From: Portulaca oleracea | Taxonomy: Eukaryota; Streptophyta; Magnoliopsida; Caryophyllales; Portulacaceae | Assembly (NCBI GenBank): GCA_029582165.1 | Contig: CM055870.1 | Coordinates: 44,038,513 to 44,102,512, forward strand | Direction of reading: 5' to 3' | DNA length: 64,000 bases | Shown: in pieces, positions 44,091 to 56,718 of the stretch | Position numbering within the stretch: position 1 is the first letter of the stretch | Layout of the letters: each line of letters starts with the position of its first letter | Position numbers and translations under genes: made by a program | The notes under the pieces: model-generated | Told to the model about the DNA's origin: nothing | The model's input: the letters and a program-made list of their open reading frames with translations, nothing else | Database searches by the model: none

Positions 44091-46539
44091 TGTAGGACCC
44101 GAAAAATTCGCGTTCGGGGAATAGTTTCGAAGAGCTACTTAAGTTATGATTGAGAGCCGACTAAAGTTGCTTAATCCTTAAATAAGGATATTTTTATTTT
44201 ATGAGATTCATTTTCGAGAAGACACTTTTATTTATTTAATAATCAATTTTTATTACTCATATGCTTGAAATTACGTCGAATTAATTTACAAATAATTTTA
44301 CATAAAGTTCGATTCAAATCCGGGCCAAATAGGAATCTTTTGGATCGACAAAGCCCAACAGAAAATATCTGTGAAAAATCAAAGGCCGCATATGTAAATT
44401 ATTTTTTATAAATTATTTTTTCTATGGTAGGAATCATATGGATCGACATGGCCTATGATTTTTTCTATGGTATTTTCTCTTGGTTAGGCTCCGAATTGGA
44501 ATATGGACATATGTAAATTATTTTTTATAAATTCTCTCGGTGTGATAATCATGCATGTTGGAAAATAAAAAGAGATTAAAAAGAAAGTAAAGAGTCGCTA
44601 GCCGATTTAAGGAAATCGACAAATCGAAAATAATAAAAAAATGACTCCGGTCTACGAGCCCGAATTCTAAGTCCGGGGGTAAGGTTACAAATTCGAAAAC
44701 TAAATAATTCTCGAATCAGCCTTTTTTAAAAAACAGATTTTACTAAAATCGAACTTGAAATGAAATTGAGCGGGGAGAACTTTAATGAATTTCATGAAAT
44801 TAATATTCTGAATATGCAAGATTAAAATATGAAGGTTTTTACAAAACGAATGTATAAATAAAATTGTACATAGAAATAAACTACATTATTGAAACCAAAG
44901 GATAGTCCGAACCTCACTTTAAACTTCGATAAGATGGAAGGAAGACCAAACTCCTTATGGTGGACCCTTGATCGTAGCTTGATTAAGACCTTGGAATGAA
45001 GGCTATTTGAAGGTGGTGGAAGATGGATTCGAGGGAGGAATATGGATGATAGTGATTGAGGGAAAGTAGAGAAGATAGATGATAATAGGATGGAGAGGTG
45101 TAGAAGATGATTGTGATCGAGGTTGTTGATGATAAATGATCGTAGTTGGTGGAAGAGAACTTACAGTATGTTTGGATTGGGATTATGAGAGGGGAAGGGA
45201 GGGGAAGGGAGGGGAAAGGAGGGGAAGGAGATTAAATAACCTCCTCTACCCTTGTTTGGAAAAATAAATAGGATGGTAGGGGAGGGGAACCATTTACCTC
45301 CATTCCCCTCCATTAACCCCCTTTTCATTAACCCCCAATGTGAGGGTTAACGGAGGGGAGGGGAACTCATAATACATAAAAAAAAAGAAAATAATCTTAT
45401 TAATATAATAACTACTTTATTTTTCTCCCCTTCCCCTTTCTTCCCTCCCTTTTCTAATCCAAATACAACAATTAACTATTCTTACCCCTCACTCCCCTCC
45501 ACTTAAGATATAAATAGATCCTCTCCCCTTCCTTCCCAACCCTGTCCCCTTACCTTCCCTCTAATACCTTCCCCTCCCCTCCCTTCCCTTCCCCTCCCCT
45601 CCCCCTCTAATAACCAAACAGACCGTTAGAGAGAATATGATGGTGATGGAGTAGAGAATGGTAAGAAGTTGGTGATGATCATTGTTGATGAAATGAGTGA
45701 GGATGAGAGGGGGTATTTATAGGTGGATGATGGATGTATGAAGATGGAAGGAGGCTACATGATTCCAAGGATCATGCCCCTTAGAAAAATAGCAAGGCCC
45801 ATCGGCCATCCTCAAATCACAAGTCAAAGTCAACCGATCTATGATCATGGGATTGCAATGGAGTGGATGGAAAAAGTTGGCGGCATAAATTTGAAATTAA
45901 AAGGAAGGCTGCCTGGCCTTTGATTTAATTAGACACGGATTGCCAGCGTGGCAATCCGTTTGCGGTCCATAGTAGCGAGGAAGGTCGTTGGGCCTTCTTA
46001 TTTTTATTGCGGCCTGGGCGCGCTGCTGGGCTTGGCTGGAGGCTTGAGGAAAATAGGAAGGTCGTCGGACCTTCCTTTTTTCCTTGGGCTGGGTATGTAT
46101 TATCGGTCTGTCTTGAAGAGGGAAGGAAGGCCACTAGTCCTTCCAATTTCTGCTGGGCCAGACGCGCTCTCGGGCGTAATTTCTGGGATAGAAAAAGAGC
46201 AAGGCTGCCTAGCCTTCTTATTTTCCTAAGCCAACTTCAAACAACCATAATTTCTTTATTCAGACTCCAATTTAGGCGATTCAAAATGCATCGAAAAGTT
46301 TATGATGTGTACTTTTCTGTCATCAAAAGAAATAGGGCCAACAAGACTTGAGGGAAACAATGAGATTCGAAATGGTGGGCACATGTATGTGGAAAGAATG
46401 GAAAATGAAGCTTTTTGTGGTGGGTTGGCCTGGTAGCTTTTGATTGAGGAAGGCCCATTGGCTTTGCTTTCGTTCTAGCCTCTTTTCTTATTGTGCTTGA
46501 TTTGTACACTTGTCCTGGTACAAAATCTGGTGTCTACAG
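44091..46539 (-). repeat. 3' LTR of the minus-strand LARD-like element (with MITE insert)
   Basis: About 2,449 bp including a 461-bp MITE. Its distal 1,570 bp (44970-46539) match 60067-61167. The TATA box is minus-strand CTATAAATACC at about 45721-45711. The conserved TAACCTTACCCCCGGA block (shared with the LTRs at 4165 and 9198) is at 44687-44672. Confidence 0.88.
45165..45625. mobile_element. PIF/Harbinger-type (Tourist-like) MITE, 461 bp
   Basis: Target duplication TTA at 45162-45164 and 45626-45628. Inverted ends CAGTATGTTTGGATTGGGAT and (complement of right end) CGGTCTGTTTGGTTATTAGA. The homologous LTR at 60250-60262 reads GAGAACTTAGAGAGAAT with one TTA and no insert, a natural empty site. 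The interior is rich in GGGGAGGGGAAGG and CCCCTCCCTTCC, so the ends can fold back further. Confidence 0.93.
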
Positions 46540-49500
46540 AGAGCCCCCACTTTGATCGAATCCGAATAGGACGAAGGTCAAAGTAACCTAAGATGCTGAC
46601 TGCTTGAAGTCCGTGACTAGGAGATGGATGCTGTCGGTGGTCCTTTATGTGGCGACCGAAAGGTGGATGTTGTCGGTGCTCTTTTATGTGGCGACCAAAA
46701 GGTGGATGCTATCGGTGCTCTCAGTGCACTTTTATGCGGCGACCGGAAGGTGGATGCTATCGGTGCTCTTTTAATGGGAGCTAGAAGATGATGTCCCGGT
46801 TTTCCCGGTGTCGGTGATGGTTTCCTGCACAGAAAGCAAAGCAGAATGTTAGATCATTTTGAATGACTAGAGATATAGAGAATTACATGTCTGGTGGATT
46901 GATCGCAGTTGATCCAAACTGTGGATGATGCCCAACGGATTTTCCCGAGGTGAATCGGATTTTCTCAAAGTAGATGATGCCCAACGAATTTTCCCAAGGT
47001 GGATCAGATTTTCTCAATGTTGATGGTGCCAGACGGATTGGCGAAGAAGTTGATAATGCCCAACGGATTTTCCCGAGGCGATGGCCAATGGATTTTCTCG
47101 GGGCAGATTGATATTGTCCCGGTTTTGCTAGTGTTGATGGTGCCCAAAGGATTTTCCCGAGGCAGATCGAATTTTTTCGATGCAGATCAAATTTTCCTGA
47201 TGCAGATGATGCCCAACGAATTTTCCTCAGGCGAATCGGATTTCCCGATGTTGATGATGCCCAGCGGATTTTCCCGAGGCGGAGCGGATTTTCCAGATTT
47301 TAATGATGCCCCACGGGTTATCCTGAGGCGGATCAGATTTTCTCGATGTTGGTGATGCCCAACAGATTTTCCCGAGGCGAAGTAGCTGATGATGCCCAAC
47401 GGAATTTCCCGAGGCGACGCAACTGATGATGCCCTACGGATTTTCCCGAGACAGATCGAATTTTCCCGATGTTGATGATTGTGTTGGTAACGTCCAGGGC
47501 AGCTTTTGTTGCTAGAAGATCATCATAAGGATGAGTTTAGGACGATAGTCGCTTGAAATGGGTAGATATCATTCAGAGTGTGATTAGAACTCCCTCGAAT
47601 CCTGCTCTATATGATTAGTAGTCGAGTCTGGGCCTCTGCGCGAGATGAGATTCTCCTTTTTTTTGATGAGTATGCATGCGCTTGGTCTTTTAGACTCCAG
47701 ACTCTTATGCACTTACGCATGACTGCTGACTTCATGCATGACCTCCTGATGCAATGCAATGATTAGGAGAAAATGTACATGAACAATATTTTACAATGCA
47801 TGTGACTCAATATGCAAACAACCCCCAATGCCAAGACTAGGACGATGATTCCTTGTGTGTCAGAGCAACTCAACATACAATTTCAGGACAAGGCAGGATA
47901 GGTGATACTTGTGGCGAGGCTTGATTATGAATGCATTGTCCCGGAGGATTTTCATCGTCTTCTTGCTCCCTTGGTTCATTGTGGAGATAGGTAGACCACC
48001 TTTGCAGGTTATGAGATGGTTAGGGGAGCCCCAAATTCAAATGAACTCTTCTCTTGAGTCGGATGCTATTTGCAATTAGCCATTGATGTGGCTAATTTCT
48101 TGTCCTTGACGGATGGGCCTTTCATAGATGTGCTGAGAACGAACCTCGAAATGTTGAATCTCGCACTTGCACTAATGATTGAGTCAAAAAACTCTGGTGG
48201 TATGGGAGGATGAAGAAGGTTGGCAAAAAGAAAGGGTAATTCTGATGAAGGTCAAACAGGTTCATGAGGCACTTGGTGAAAAAGAGATGATGGTGGGTCG
48301 ATGGTCGAATCCGGGTCTGTCATGCTTGACAGACGACTATGTTTTAGCTAAGGCTTGATGGTTAGCAAGGGTTAATTCACCTCATAAAAGAAGAGGTGAG
48401 GAAATGGTTGAGATGGATTCATATCACAGGAGGAGAGGTGGTTGGCTATTTTGATGTGAAGGTGATCCAAGTTTGATGGAAAGAAGGTTGGGGAATTATG
48501 ATGGTAGAGATGTGAAAGAACTTCAAAATCCAGGGTTTACTCTCCTTTTGCCTAACCTGCCCTGATGGGTTTTCAGGCTAATTTCTCTTATTCTCTCACT
48601 CTTCTTTTGCCTAGCTCGGGATTTCAAGCTAGCCTCTCCTGTTCTCTCACTCTCCTTTTGCCTAACTTAGGGTTCCGAGCTAGCCTCTCTATTTTTTTTC
48701 TCTCTCAAAGACAGAAATTTGTTATAAAGGATGGTCCTTGAATTGTAGTGGTCGGGCCTCAAAGAGGTTCTCCTACATATCCGATGTGGAATCAAGCCAG
48801 TCATAGTTCATAAGGTGCAACTCCATAGGATTGGTGCCTCGAGGAGGGCTTGAGGATGGTCATGAAGGCTCAAAGGTTTGGCGAGGTTTATGGATACAAA
48901 TGTGTGATGACGATGTGAAGGCTTAGGGCGTAAGGCTTGAGAGAAACTTGGAAAGTTTATGAGGTTTTTCAATGTGCGTGACTATTTGCTCTGTCTCCGG
49001 TTTCTCACCCTCCTTTTTTCTTTTTTATCTTTTCTCTTAATTTTTTTTCTCTTTTTTTTCTTATTCCTTTTCTTTTTTTTTTGTTGGTATGCTTCGAGAT
49101 AAGGATTGCCTAAACGGAGTTTTACTCTCCCAGCACAAGTTTTTCCATACGCAAACAAAGTACTTAAGGGGCATGAACGTTGTACCACTCATGCCGACCC
49201 ATGTTGGTGGACCAGCGAGGAAATCTCTCTCTCTTTTTTTTTCTTCTCTTTTTTCGACTTTCTTCTCTATGGGATTGACTCCTATCTGCCTTTCTGCTGA
49301 TATTAGTCACAACACACGTTCTGGATTGGGGGTAGATAGGGAGTGGTTACAAGGAGAATGACCGGGTTGGTCAAGGATAAGGTTTTTCGAATGGTGACTG
49401 TTATGGGTGATGCAAAGAGGGATGATTTCGTGAATGGGAACTTGGGTTGGAGATGTTGATGATAAGTAAAGATAGATGTTGTGGGCGAATGGGAAGGTAA

Positions 49501-49549
49501 CAGGTGATGTGGATGCTGATGTGGGTGGTGAGGTGGTAGCCCCCCTGTA
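46540..49549 (-). other. Interior of the minus-strand LARD-like element: three repeat blocks, no genes
   Basis: 46620-46800 has four copies of a roughly 55-bp unit (GGTGGATGCTATCGGTGCTC + TTTTATGxGGCGACC). 46915-47490 has many copies of a GATGATGCCCAACGGATTTT + CCCGAGGCG unit. 48535-48715 has three copies of a roughly 60-bp unit (CTCACTCTCCTTTTGCCTAA + ...GCTAGCCTCTC). No reading frame matches retroelement proteins. The blocks next to the polypurine tract fit the hypervariable 3' region of Tat-lineage elements. Confidence 0.75.
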
Positions 49550-50959
49550 TGATAACCCTACATTTTATGGGGTTATTTGGGTGTTTAATACATGAATTTC
49601 GGGTCAGTTTGTGATCGAACGTAACATTTTAAATCCCGAATTCACGTATATTTCACTTGGTTGGGAGATTGGTGTAATTTTGTAGGCTTGTGAATAGAAT
49701 TACATGAAGTCATGAAGAAAAAAAATAGGAGGAGAAGTTAAAAGGTGGAAAGACAAGGCAAAGAGCAAGGAACAAAAGAGAAGTTGTGTTTGCCAAGACA
49801 GGCGCTGGCAGCGCTTCCCGACGCGCTGGTAGCGCCACAAACAGAAAGTTTAGATACGCTAAAGCGAGGTATGCGCTGGCAGCGCCTGGTTATTACGCCA
49901 CTACTTGGGGAACAAGACAACTCTCGCACTGGCAGCGCCTAAGTTGTTACGCACAGCTTGGAGAGCAAGGCATCTATTTTTTATAAAAAGACAGGAGTAG
50001 CGGTGTAACGAGGCATCAAGGCATAAACTAACAGTATTATTATTTCCTCATAGACAATATTTTTAGAATCCTAGTTTTTGGTATTGGAGATCGAAGCGTT
50101 CAACAGCCGACGGAAAAATTGGAGATCGACGCTCGGGAGTAGGAAACTTTCACGAGCCGACATATTCGTTTATCCCTCAATTGTGGTTGTCCTCTTCCCC
50201 AATTTTTGCTATGTTTTCTAGATTCAATTCAATTAGTTTAGTTGTTTTTATTATCAAGCATGAGTAGTTAATTTTTAGTTTAGGGGAAATTCAATGTTGT
50301 TCATTTGACCCTTTGTTTTGATTTTGGTATCAAATAGTTTGTCAGTTTCGTTCTGTCTTCGTGTTTATATTGCTACAGTAATTGATTGCCCACCATTTAT
50401 TTGTGTTTAGACTCGTAGTTTCGGATCGAAAGATTGCTTCTTTGGGTTGGATTGACGAAGATTGAATAGGTATAAAATTCGGTTAGAAATAATGTATTTT
50501 CATACCTAGGATCGTTTAAATAACCTGTTGTAAACTTTGACTAAATTAGATAGCCATGAAAATAAGTGTGCAATTTAGTCGGAGCAATTCACTCCGAATC
50601 GAAAGATTGTTGTAATAGAAATTTGTTTGGTTATTGATCCTGAATTGGTAAAAACTGCTAAATACTGAAATCAAACCTTCGTTAGGTTAATTGGTTAACT
50701 AGAGTAACTCCCCTAAACGCCTTTATAATATTGATAAAACCCTCATAAAAATACTCTTGCTACATCGATTAGATTTATTTGCTATTTAATTTAGATTGCT
50801 TTACAATTTCAATCACTTCAGTTTGACTGAGTTAAAATCCAACCCTTTGATTAACCTACATCCATTGCAGTGGGTTAGTTTGGTGTATAAGTTAGAACAA
50901 CTCCTCGTGGGAACAACCTTAATATGTTACATTGTACACCATGCATTTGCGGTGTATCA
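49550..50959 (+). repeat. 5' LTR of the Athila element
   Basis: TGATAACCCTACATTTTATG start, GGTGTATCA end. It contains four copies of GCGCTGGCAGCGC-type palindromes at about 49800-49940. The first 78 bp match the 3' LTR remnant at 59989. Confidence 0.88.
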
Positions 50960-50963
50960 TGTT

Positions 50964-50984
50964 TTTGGAGCTGTTGCCGGGGAC
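50964..50984 (+). other. Primer binding site, tRNA-Asp type
   Basis: TTGGAGCTGTTGCCGGGGAC lies five bases after the LTR. It differs from the plant tRNA-Asp complement TGGCGCCGTTGCCGGGGA at two positions. Confidence 0.85.
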
Positions 50985-51114
50985 TTTGTCCCTAGCTGCC
51001 ATTAGACGAAGACATTCTGGGTGCCTAGGTTTTTATTTTATCTGTTTTTATCTATTTTATTTTTACCCATTTGATTGCGTTTGGCGTACCTGTCTGTGTT
51101 GTTTCAGGTTTATG

Positions 51115-53262
51115 CAAAAAGTTCATCTCTATGAATTCGACCCTGAAATCGAGCGTACCTTCCACGCTAGATTAAGGAAGCGCAAACTGGCAAGGGAAGA
51201 AGAGGAGGATTCCATTTCCGAGAAAAAGGAATATGAAAAAGAAGAGATGGGTGATCAAAATCCTACTATGGGACAATACGTGACCCCTAGTGTCACCCAC
51301 CAGCAATCTGCAATTCGAGTACCTACGGTGGGAGCAAACGACTTCGAGCTACGGCAGTACCTCATCAATTTGGTGTCCAATTCACCATTCCATGGACGAC
51401 CAAATGAGGACCCGAACCGCCACCTGCGCATTAAAGAAAGGCAAACTGGCAAGGAAAGAAGAGGAGGATTCTATTTCCGAGAAAAAGGAATCAGAAGAAG
51501 AAGAGATGGGTGATCAAAATCCTACTATGGGACAGTACGTGACCCCTATGTCACCAACCAGCAATATGCAATTCGAGTACCTACGGTGGGAGCAAACGAC
51601 TTCGAGCTGCGACAGTACCTCATCAATTTGGTGTCCAAATCACCATTCCATGGACGACCAAATGAGAACCCGAACCGCCACCTGCGCATCTTTCGCCAAG
51701 CATGCGACACGTTCAAGGCCAATGGCGTGGAAGATGATGCTGTCAAGCTGAGACTTTTTCCCTTTTCGCTTGAAGGGAAAGCCTGGGATTGGCTGGACTC
51801 CGTGCTAGCTAACAATGCCATTACTACATTTGATAAGCTTGCTAAAATTTTTCTTGCTAAATATTTTCCTCCTAGTAAACTGGCGAATCTAAGAAATCAA
51901 ATTTCTTCTTTTGAATAGGATCCCGATGAGAGTTTTCACGAGGCATGGGAGGTTCAAAGACTTCCTTAAACAGTGTCCTCAACACGGATTTGAGCCCTGG
52001 GTACCAATTCAGTCTTTCTACAACGGAGCAAAAGAATAAGTAAGTGGGAGCATCCTTTCAGCGGCTGGAGGCGATCTTATGAAGAAGACAGTGCCTTAAC
52101 TCACCAACTTGACCGAGCAGATGGCCCTTAACTCATACCAATGGTCGAAACCCCGCCATAGAGCGGGAGGTAAGTTCGATGTTGATGTAATTGCTATGTT
52201 AACTTCTAAGATGGATCATTAACGCAAAAAATGGACCGTTTAACTGTGCAAGCTAATTCCCCCCGCCCATGTGCTTCATGTAATTCTACTGAACATGAGA
52301 CCTTGACCTGTCTCGTAGGGTTGGCTAGTAGTGAGGAAACACAGGACACCAACTATGTTGGTTACCAACGACAGAAATATAACTTGACTTCCAACACCTA
52401 CCACCCTGGTTTGATGAATCACCCTAATCTGTCTTACCGCAACAACGACCCAACAGGTCCCCTGCAAGGTAAAAGGGATTCTACACCTGATTTCCAAAGA
52501 AAACAACAAGACCAACCCAAAATGTCCAACCTAGAACTAATGATGGAGACTATGTTGGCCACTCAACAACAACATGATGGGATAATTAAGCATTTAGTGG
52601 ACAAAGTTGATGCCTTCGGTACACACAACAAAATGTTAGAAGCCCAGATAGCCAACCAAGCTAGTCCCTCCACAACCTTACCACCCCAACCTATCCCGAA
52701 CCTTCGAGACCAATGTAATCTCACAACTTTAAGGAACGGGAAACAGTTGGAAGGACATAGAGTGGACAAACCTGAACATGTTGTCATTGATGTGCATGAT
52801 TCTGTTGAAAATGATGTGATTGAGCCTGAAATTGCCAAAAAGGGAAATTCTGAACCTCCAAAAGAGGGTTTGATTGATGTTAATGTGCAACCTAATCAGA
52901 ATGCTCCTATTGACCCTTTGAAAATTACCCAAAGAGTTTACATTCCACCAATCCAATTCCCTGAAAGATTGGCTAAAGCTAAGTTGGATAAACAATTTGG
53001 TAAATTTTTGGAGGTGATAAAAAAGCTCCAAATCATTATTCCTTTCACAGAAGCCTTGTCTCAAATGCCCACCTATGCTAAGTTTATAAAGGAAGTTTTG
53101 AGTAACAAAATAAAGCTAGATGAGCATGAGACAATGGCCTTGTCTGATCATTGTAGTGCCGCGATCCAAAACACGCTTTCACCGAAGTTTAAAGATCCTG
53201 GCAGGTTTACTATTCCATGTGTAGTTGGTAATTTGTTCATTGCTCGTGCTTATGTGATTTAG
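51115..53262 (+). pseudogene. Athila gag, degenerate, with internal 259-bp tandem duplication
   Basis: It starts MQKVHLYEFDPEIERTFHAR at 51115. A segment (LAREEEEDSIS...MGDQNPTMGQYVTP...NDFELRQYLINLVSNSPFH) is repeated 259 bp downstream; 259 is not a multiple of three, so the frame shifts. The Retrotrans_gag core follows (FPFSLEGKAWDWLDSVLANN, then FLAKYFPPSKLANLRNQISS) with a stop at 51916-51918 and more breaks to 52230. The open stretch 52231-53262 has CASCNSTEHETLTC (zinc-binding-like), a long linker, and VYIPPIQFPERLAKAKLDKQ, ending at GRFTIPCVVGN before the protease. Confidence 0.85.
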
Positions 53263-53768
53263 GATCCAGTGTCAATTTGATGCCTTTGTTAATGTCTAGA
53301 AAATTAGGTATGGGTGAACTAAAACCCACCACCATCTCGTTGCAATTAGCTGATCGTTCCGTTAAGTACCCCATAGGGATCCTTGAAGATGTCCCTATCA
53401 AGATAGGAGACATCTTCGTGCCAGTTGACTTTGTTGTGCTTGATATGGCTGAGGATCTCCGCACCCCTATTATTCTTGGTAGGCCATTCTTGGCCACTTA
53501 AGGGTGCTGTGTTGATGTTAAAAATGGAAAAATGACTTTTGACGTAGGTACTCATAAAGTTGAGTTTAATCTGAGTCGTGCTGCAAAGTTTCCTTCCATT
53601 TCTGATGACTGCAATTTTATTGATGTTATTGATAGTACAGTGAAGGAAACTGATTCTCACCCACAACCAAGTGATCCGGTTGAGCAATGTTTGCTATTGA
53701 CTGATTGTGTGCAGGGCATTGACTCTGAAATTGATTCCCACAAGGATTTGCCAAAGTTGGGGAGCTGA
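53254..53768 (+). pseudogene. Athila protease
   Basis: A retropepsin active-site motif CDLGSSVNLMP is encoded in a frame shifted relative to gag. The flap and C-terminal motif follow (VPVDFVVLDMAEDLRTPIIL + GRPFLAT). An in-frame TAA at 53499-53501 sits just after FLAT, then the frame continues (VDVKNGKMTFDVG) to 53768. It cleaves Gag-Pol in live elements and is not functional here. Confidence 0.85.
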
Positions 53769-53812
53769 AAGTTGAGCCTGAAAATAAAGAAAAGAAAGCT
53801 CCCGAGGTTGAG

Positions 53813-54780
53813 TTGAAACCTCTACCATCTACCTTAAGGTATGAATTCGTTGGCCCTGATTCCACCTATCTTGTCATTGTTAGTGCATCCTTAAATCAAA
53901 ATGAAACTGCATCCTTACTTGAGGTTTTGAGGACACACCAAAAGGCCATAGGATGCACGATTGATGATCTTAGAGGCATCCACCCTTCTTTTTGCATCCA
54001 TAGAATCCTCTTATAGGATGACCATAAGCCCTCCATTGAACACCAACGTAGACTCAACCCTAACATGAAGGAGGGAGTAAAAAAGGAAGTCTTAAAACTG
54101 TTAAAGGCCGGGATTATCTACCCTATCTCAGACAGTAAGTGGGTAAGTCTAGTTCATGTGGTGCCTAAAAAGGGGGGATGACAGTGATTAAAAATGGAAA
54201 CAATGAGTTGATTCTAACTAGAACTGTTACTGGCTGACGTATGTGCATTGGCTATAGGAAATTAAACAACGCCACCCGTAAAGATCACTTCCCCCTCCTT
54301 TTTGTTGATCAAATGTTAGAGAGACTGGCCAAAAATGATTTTTTCTGCTACTTAGATGGCTACTCGGGATTCTCCCAACTCCCTATTCACCTAAGGGACC
54401 AAGAAAAAACCACTTTTACATGTCCTTATGGAACCTTTGCTTACCAACGAATTCCATTTAGGTTGTGTAACGCACCCGCCGCCTTTCAAAGGTGTGTGAT
54501 GGCTATATTCGCTGAGTTCATTGAGGACATTGTAGAAGTCTTTATGGACGATTTTTTTGTTTATGGAACCTCTTTTGACCATTGTTTAGAAAATTTGAAA
54601 AATGTTTTGAAAAGATGTGAAGAGGTTAATTTGGTCCTAAATTGGGAGAAGTACCATTTTATGGTGTAGGAAGGTGTTGTTTTAGGCCATTTGGTTTCAA
54701 GTAAGGGGTATTGCCATTGATAGAGCAAAAGTAGAGGTAATTGAAAAATTACCACCACCTGTTACAGTAAAAGGGGTGAG
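53813..54780 (+). pseudogene. Athila reverse transcriptase
   Basis: The lead-in at 53813-54016 (LRTHQKAIGCTIDDLRGIHP) is followed by stops, then NPNMKEGVKKEVLKLLKAGI + IYPISDSKWVS. The main palm block at 54241-54669 has RKLNNATRKDHFPLLFVDQM, FFCYLDGYSGF (first catalytic Asp), and EVFMDDFFVYG (the YxDD-type motif, as F-M-D-D). At least two frameshifts and several stops. Confidence 0.9.
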
Positions 54781-55440
54781 AAGCTTTTTTTGGGACACGT
54801 CGATTTTTACCGCCGTTTCATCAAAGACTTTTCTAAAATTGCTAAACCTCTCACCCTACTGTTTATCAAGGACGTACCCTATGAATTTAATGAGGAATGT
54901 TTGAGTGCTTTCAATAGGTTGAAACAGGCCCTTATAACTGCTCCTATTATGCAAGCACCTGATTGGGATCTACCCTTCGAGGTGATGTGCGATGCTAGCG
55001 ACTACGCAGTAGGGGCGGTTTTGGGACATAGAAAGGATAATAAGCCATATGCTATCTATTATGCTAGCAAGACTCTAGATGGAGCTCAATCAAACTATGC
55101 CACAACTGAAAAATAGCTCCTGGTTGTTGGCTATGCTTTAGACAAATTTAGGTCCTACTTGATCAACTCCAAGGTCATCATCTTCACTAATCACGCAGCC
55201 ATCAAGCACCTGATGACAAAGGTGGACTCCAAACCTCGCCTCATACGGTGGGTGCTCTTGCTTCAAGAGTTCGACCTCGAGATCCGTAATAAACCGGGGT
55301 CGTAGAATGTGGTGGCAGACCACTTCTCTAGGCTGCAATTTGAGGATCTTACCGAAGATGACATGCCAATCAATGAGACTTTTCCTCACGAGCAGCTTCT
55401 AGTAGTTGCGGACGCATCTCACCGTGGTATGCAGATTTTG
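54780..55440 (+). pseudogene. Athila RNase H domain
   Basis: HVDFYRRFIKDFSKIAKPLT leads into the RNase H-like domain: EVMCDASDYAVGAVLGHRKD (first acidic residue), YASKTLDGAQSNYATTEK followed by a TAG at 55114-55116, [11 protein letters not shown], and a stop within the NKPGS-NVVADHFSRL end motif. Confidence 0.88.
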
Positions 55441-55511
55441 TGAATTACATTGTGTGCAGTGTGATCCCTCCCGATATGACCTATCAACAGAGGAAGTAAT
55501 TCCTTTCAGAT

Positions 55512-56718
55512 GTGAAAAGATATGTGTGGGAGGAGCCTCTTCTCTACAAGCTTCGTGGCGATGGCATTTATAGGAGGTGTATTCCTCATGATGAAGTGCA
55601 CAGTGTCCTACATCATTGCCACTCCACCACATGTGGAGGCCACTTCGGTCCCGAAAAGACAATTTCCAAGGTACTCCAAGCTGGTTTTTATTGGCCTACT
55701 CTTTTTAAAGATGCCAGGACTTTTGTGTTTTCATGCGATAGCTGTCAACGAATGGGAAACATTTCGAGGAGACATGAGATGCCTCAAACGGGCATTCTAG
55801 AGGTTGAGTTATTTGGTGTATGGGGCATTGACTTCAAGGGTCCCTTCCCCTCCTCTCGTGGAAACCTCTACATCCTAGTGGCGGTCGATTACGTCTCCAA
55901 GTGGGTGGAGGCCATCGAATCACCAACCAATGACGCTAAAGTGGTGATTAAATTTTTGAAGAAGAACATTTTTGCAAGGTTTGGCACTCTAAGGGCATTG
56001 TTGAGCAATAACGGTACTCATTTTCGCAACAAACCCCTTGATGCTCTCTTAGCCAAGTAGTGGGTGTCCCATCGAGTCTCTACACCTTACCACCCCCAAA
56101 CCAGTGGCCAGGTGGAGCTGTCAAATAGGGAGTTGAAGAGTATAATGGAAAAGACTGTGAACAGTTCGATAAAGGATTGGTCTTTTAAGTTAGATGATGT
56201 ATTATGGTATTATGGAGATATCGAACTGCATTCAAGACTCCTGTTGGTACGACACCATACCAGTTAGTATTTGGGAAAGCATGCCACTTGCCAGTTGAGA
56301 TAGAGCACAAGGCTTTCTGGGCAGTCCGGACTTTGAACTTCGACCTTAAACCGGTTGGAGAACGGAGGATGTTACAGCTCCAAGAGCTAGATGAACTAAT
56401 GTTGGAAGCCTATGAGAGGTTTGGGATCTACAAGAGCGAACTAAAATGTGACACGACAAACATATCATGAAGAAGAGGTTTGAAATAGGAGACAAAGTGC
56501 TCATGTTCAATTCCAAGCTTAAACTGTTTCCCGGGAAATTAAAGTCGCGATGGTCAGGACCCTTTACGGCCTCGAAGGTGTTCCCTCACAGAGCGGTGGA
56601 GGTTTGTAGCGAAGAAACCGACACATTTATGGTAAATAAACACAGGTTGAAGCCTTACTTTATGGGAGAAATAGTTAACAAGGTTTCAACGGTGTGGTTG
56701 GATGCTTCAACCGGATAA
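55512..56718 (+). pseudogene. Athila integrase, in three frames
   Basis: The HHCC zinc domain ([15 protein letters not shown]...CDSCQRMGN) is followed by the catalytic core: [20 protein letters not shown] (first Asp), LLSNNGTHF (second Asp replaced by Asn), [11 protein letters not shown] (Glu kept). A stop at 56058-56060 and a frameshift near 56205 precede [20 protein letters not shown]. The last block (56467-56718) is the C-terminal RFEIGDKVLMFNSKLKLFPG + KLKSRWSGPF domain. The Asp-to-Asn change alone should kill catalysis. Confidence 0.9.
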
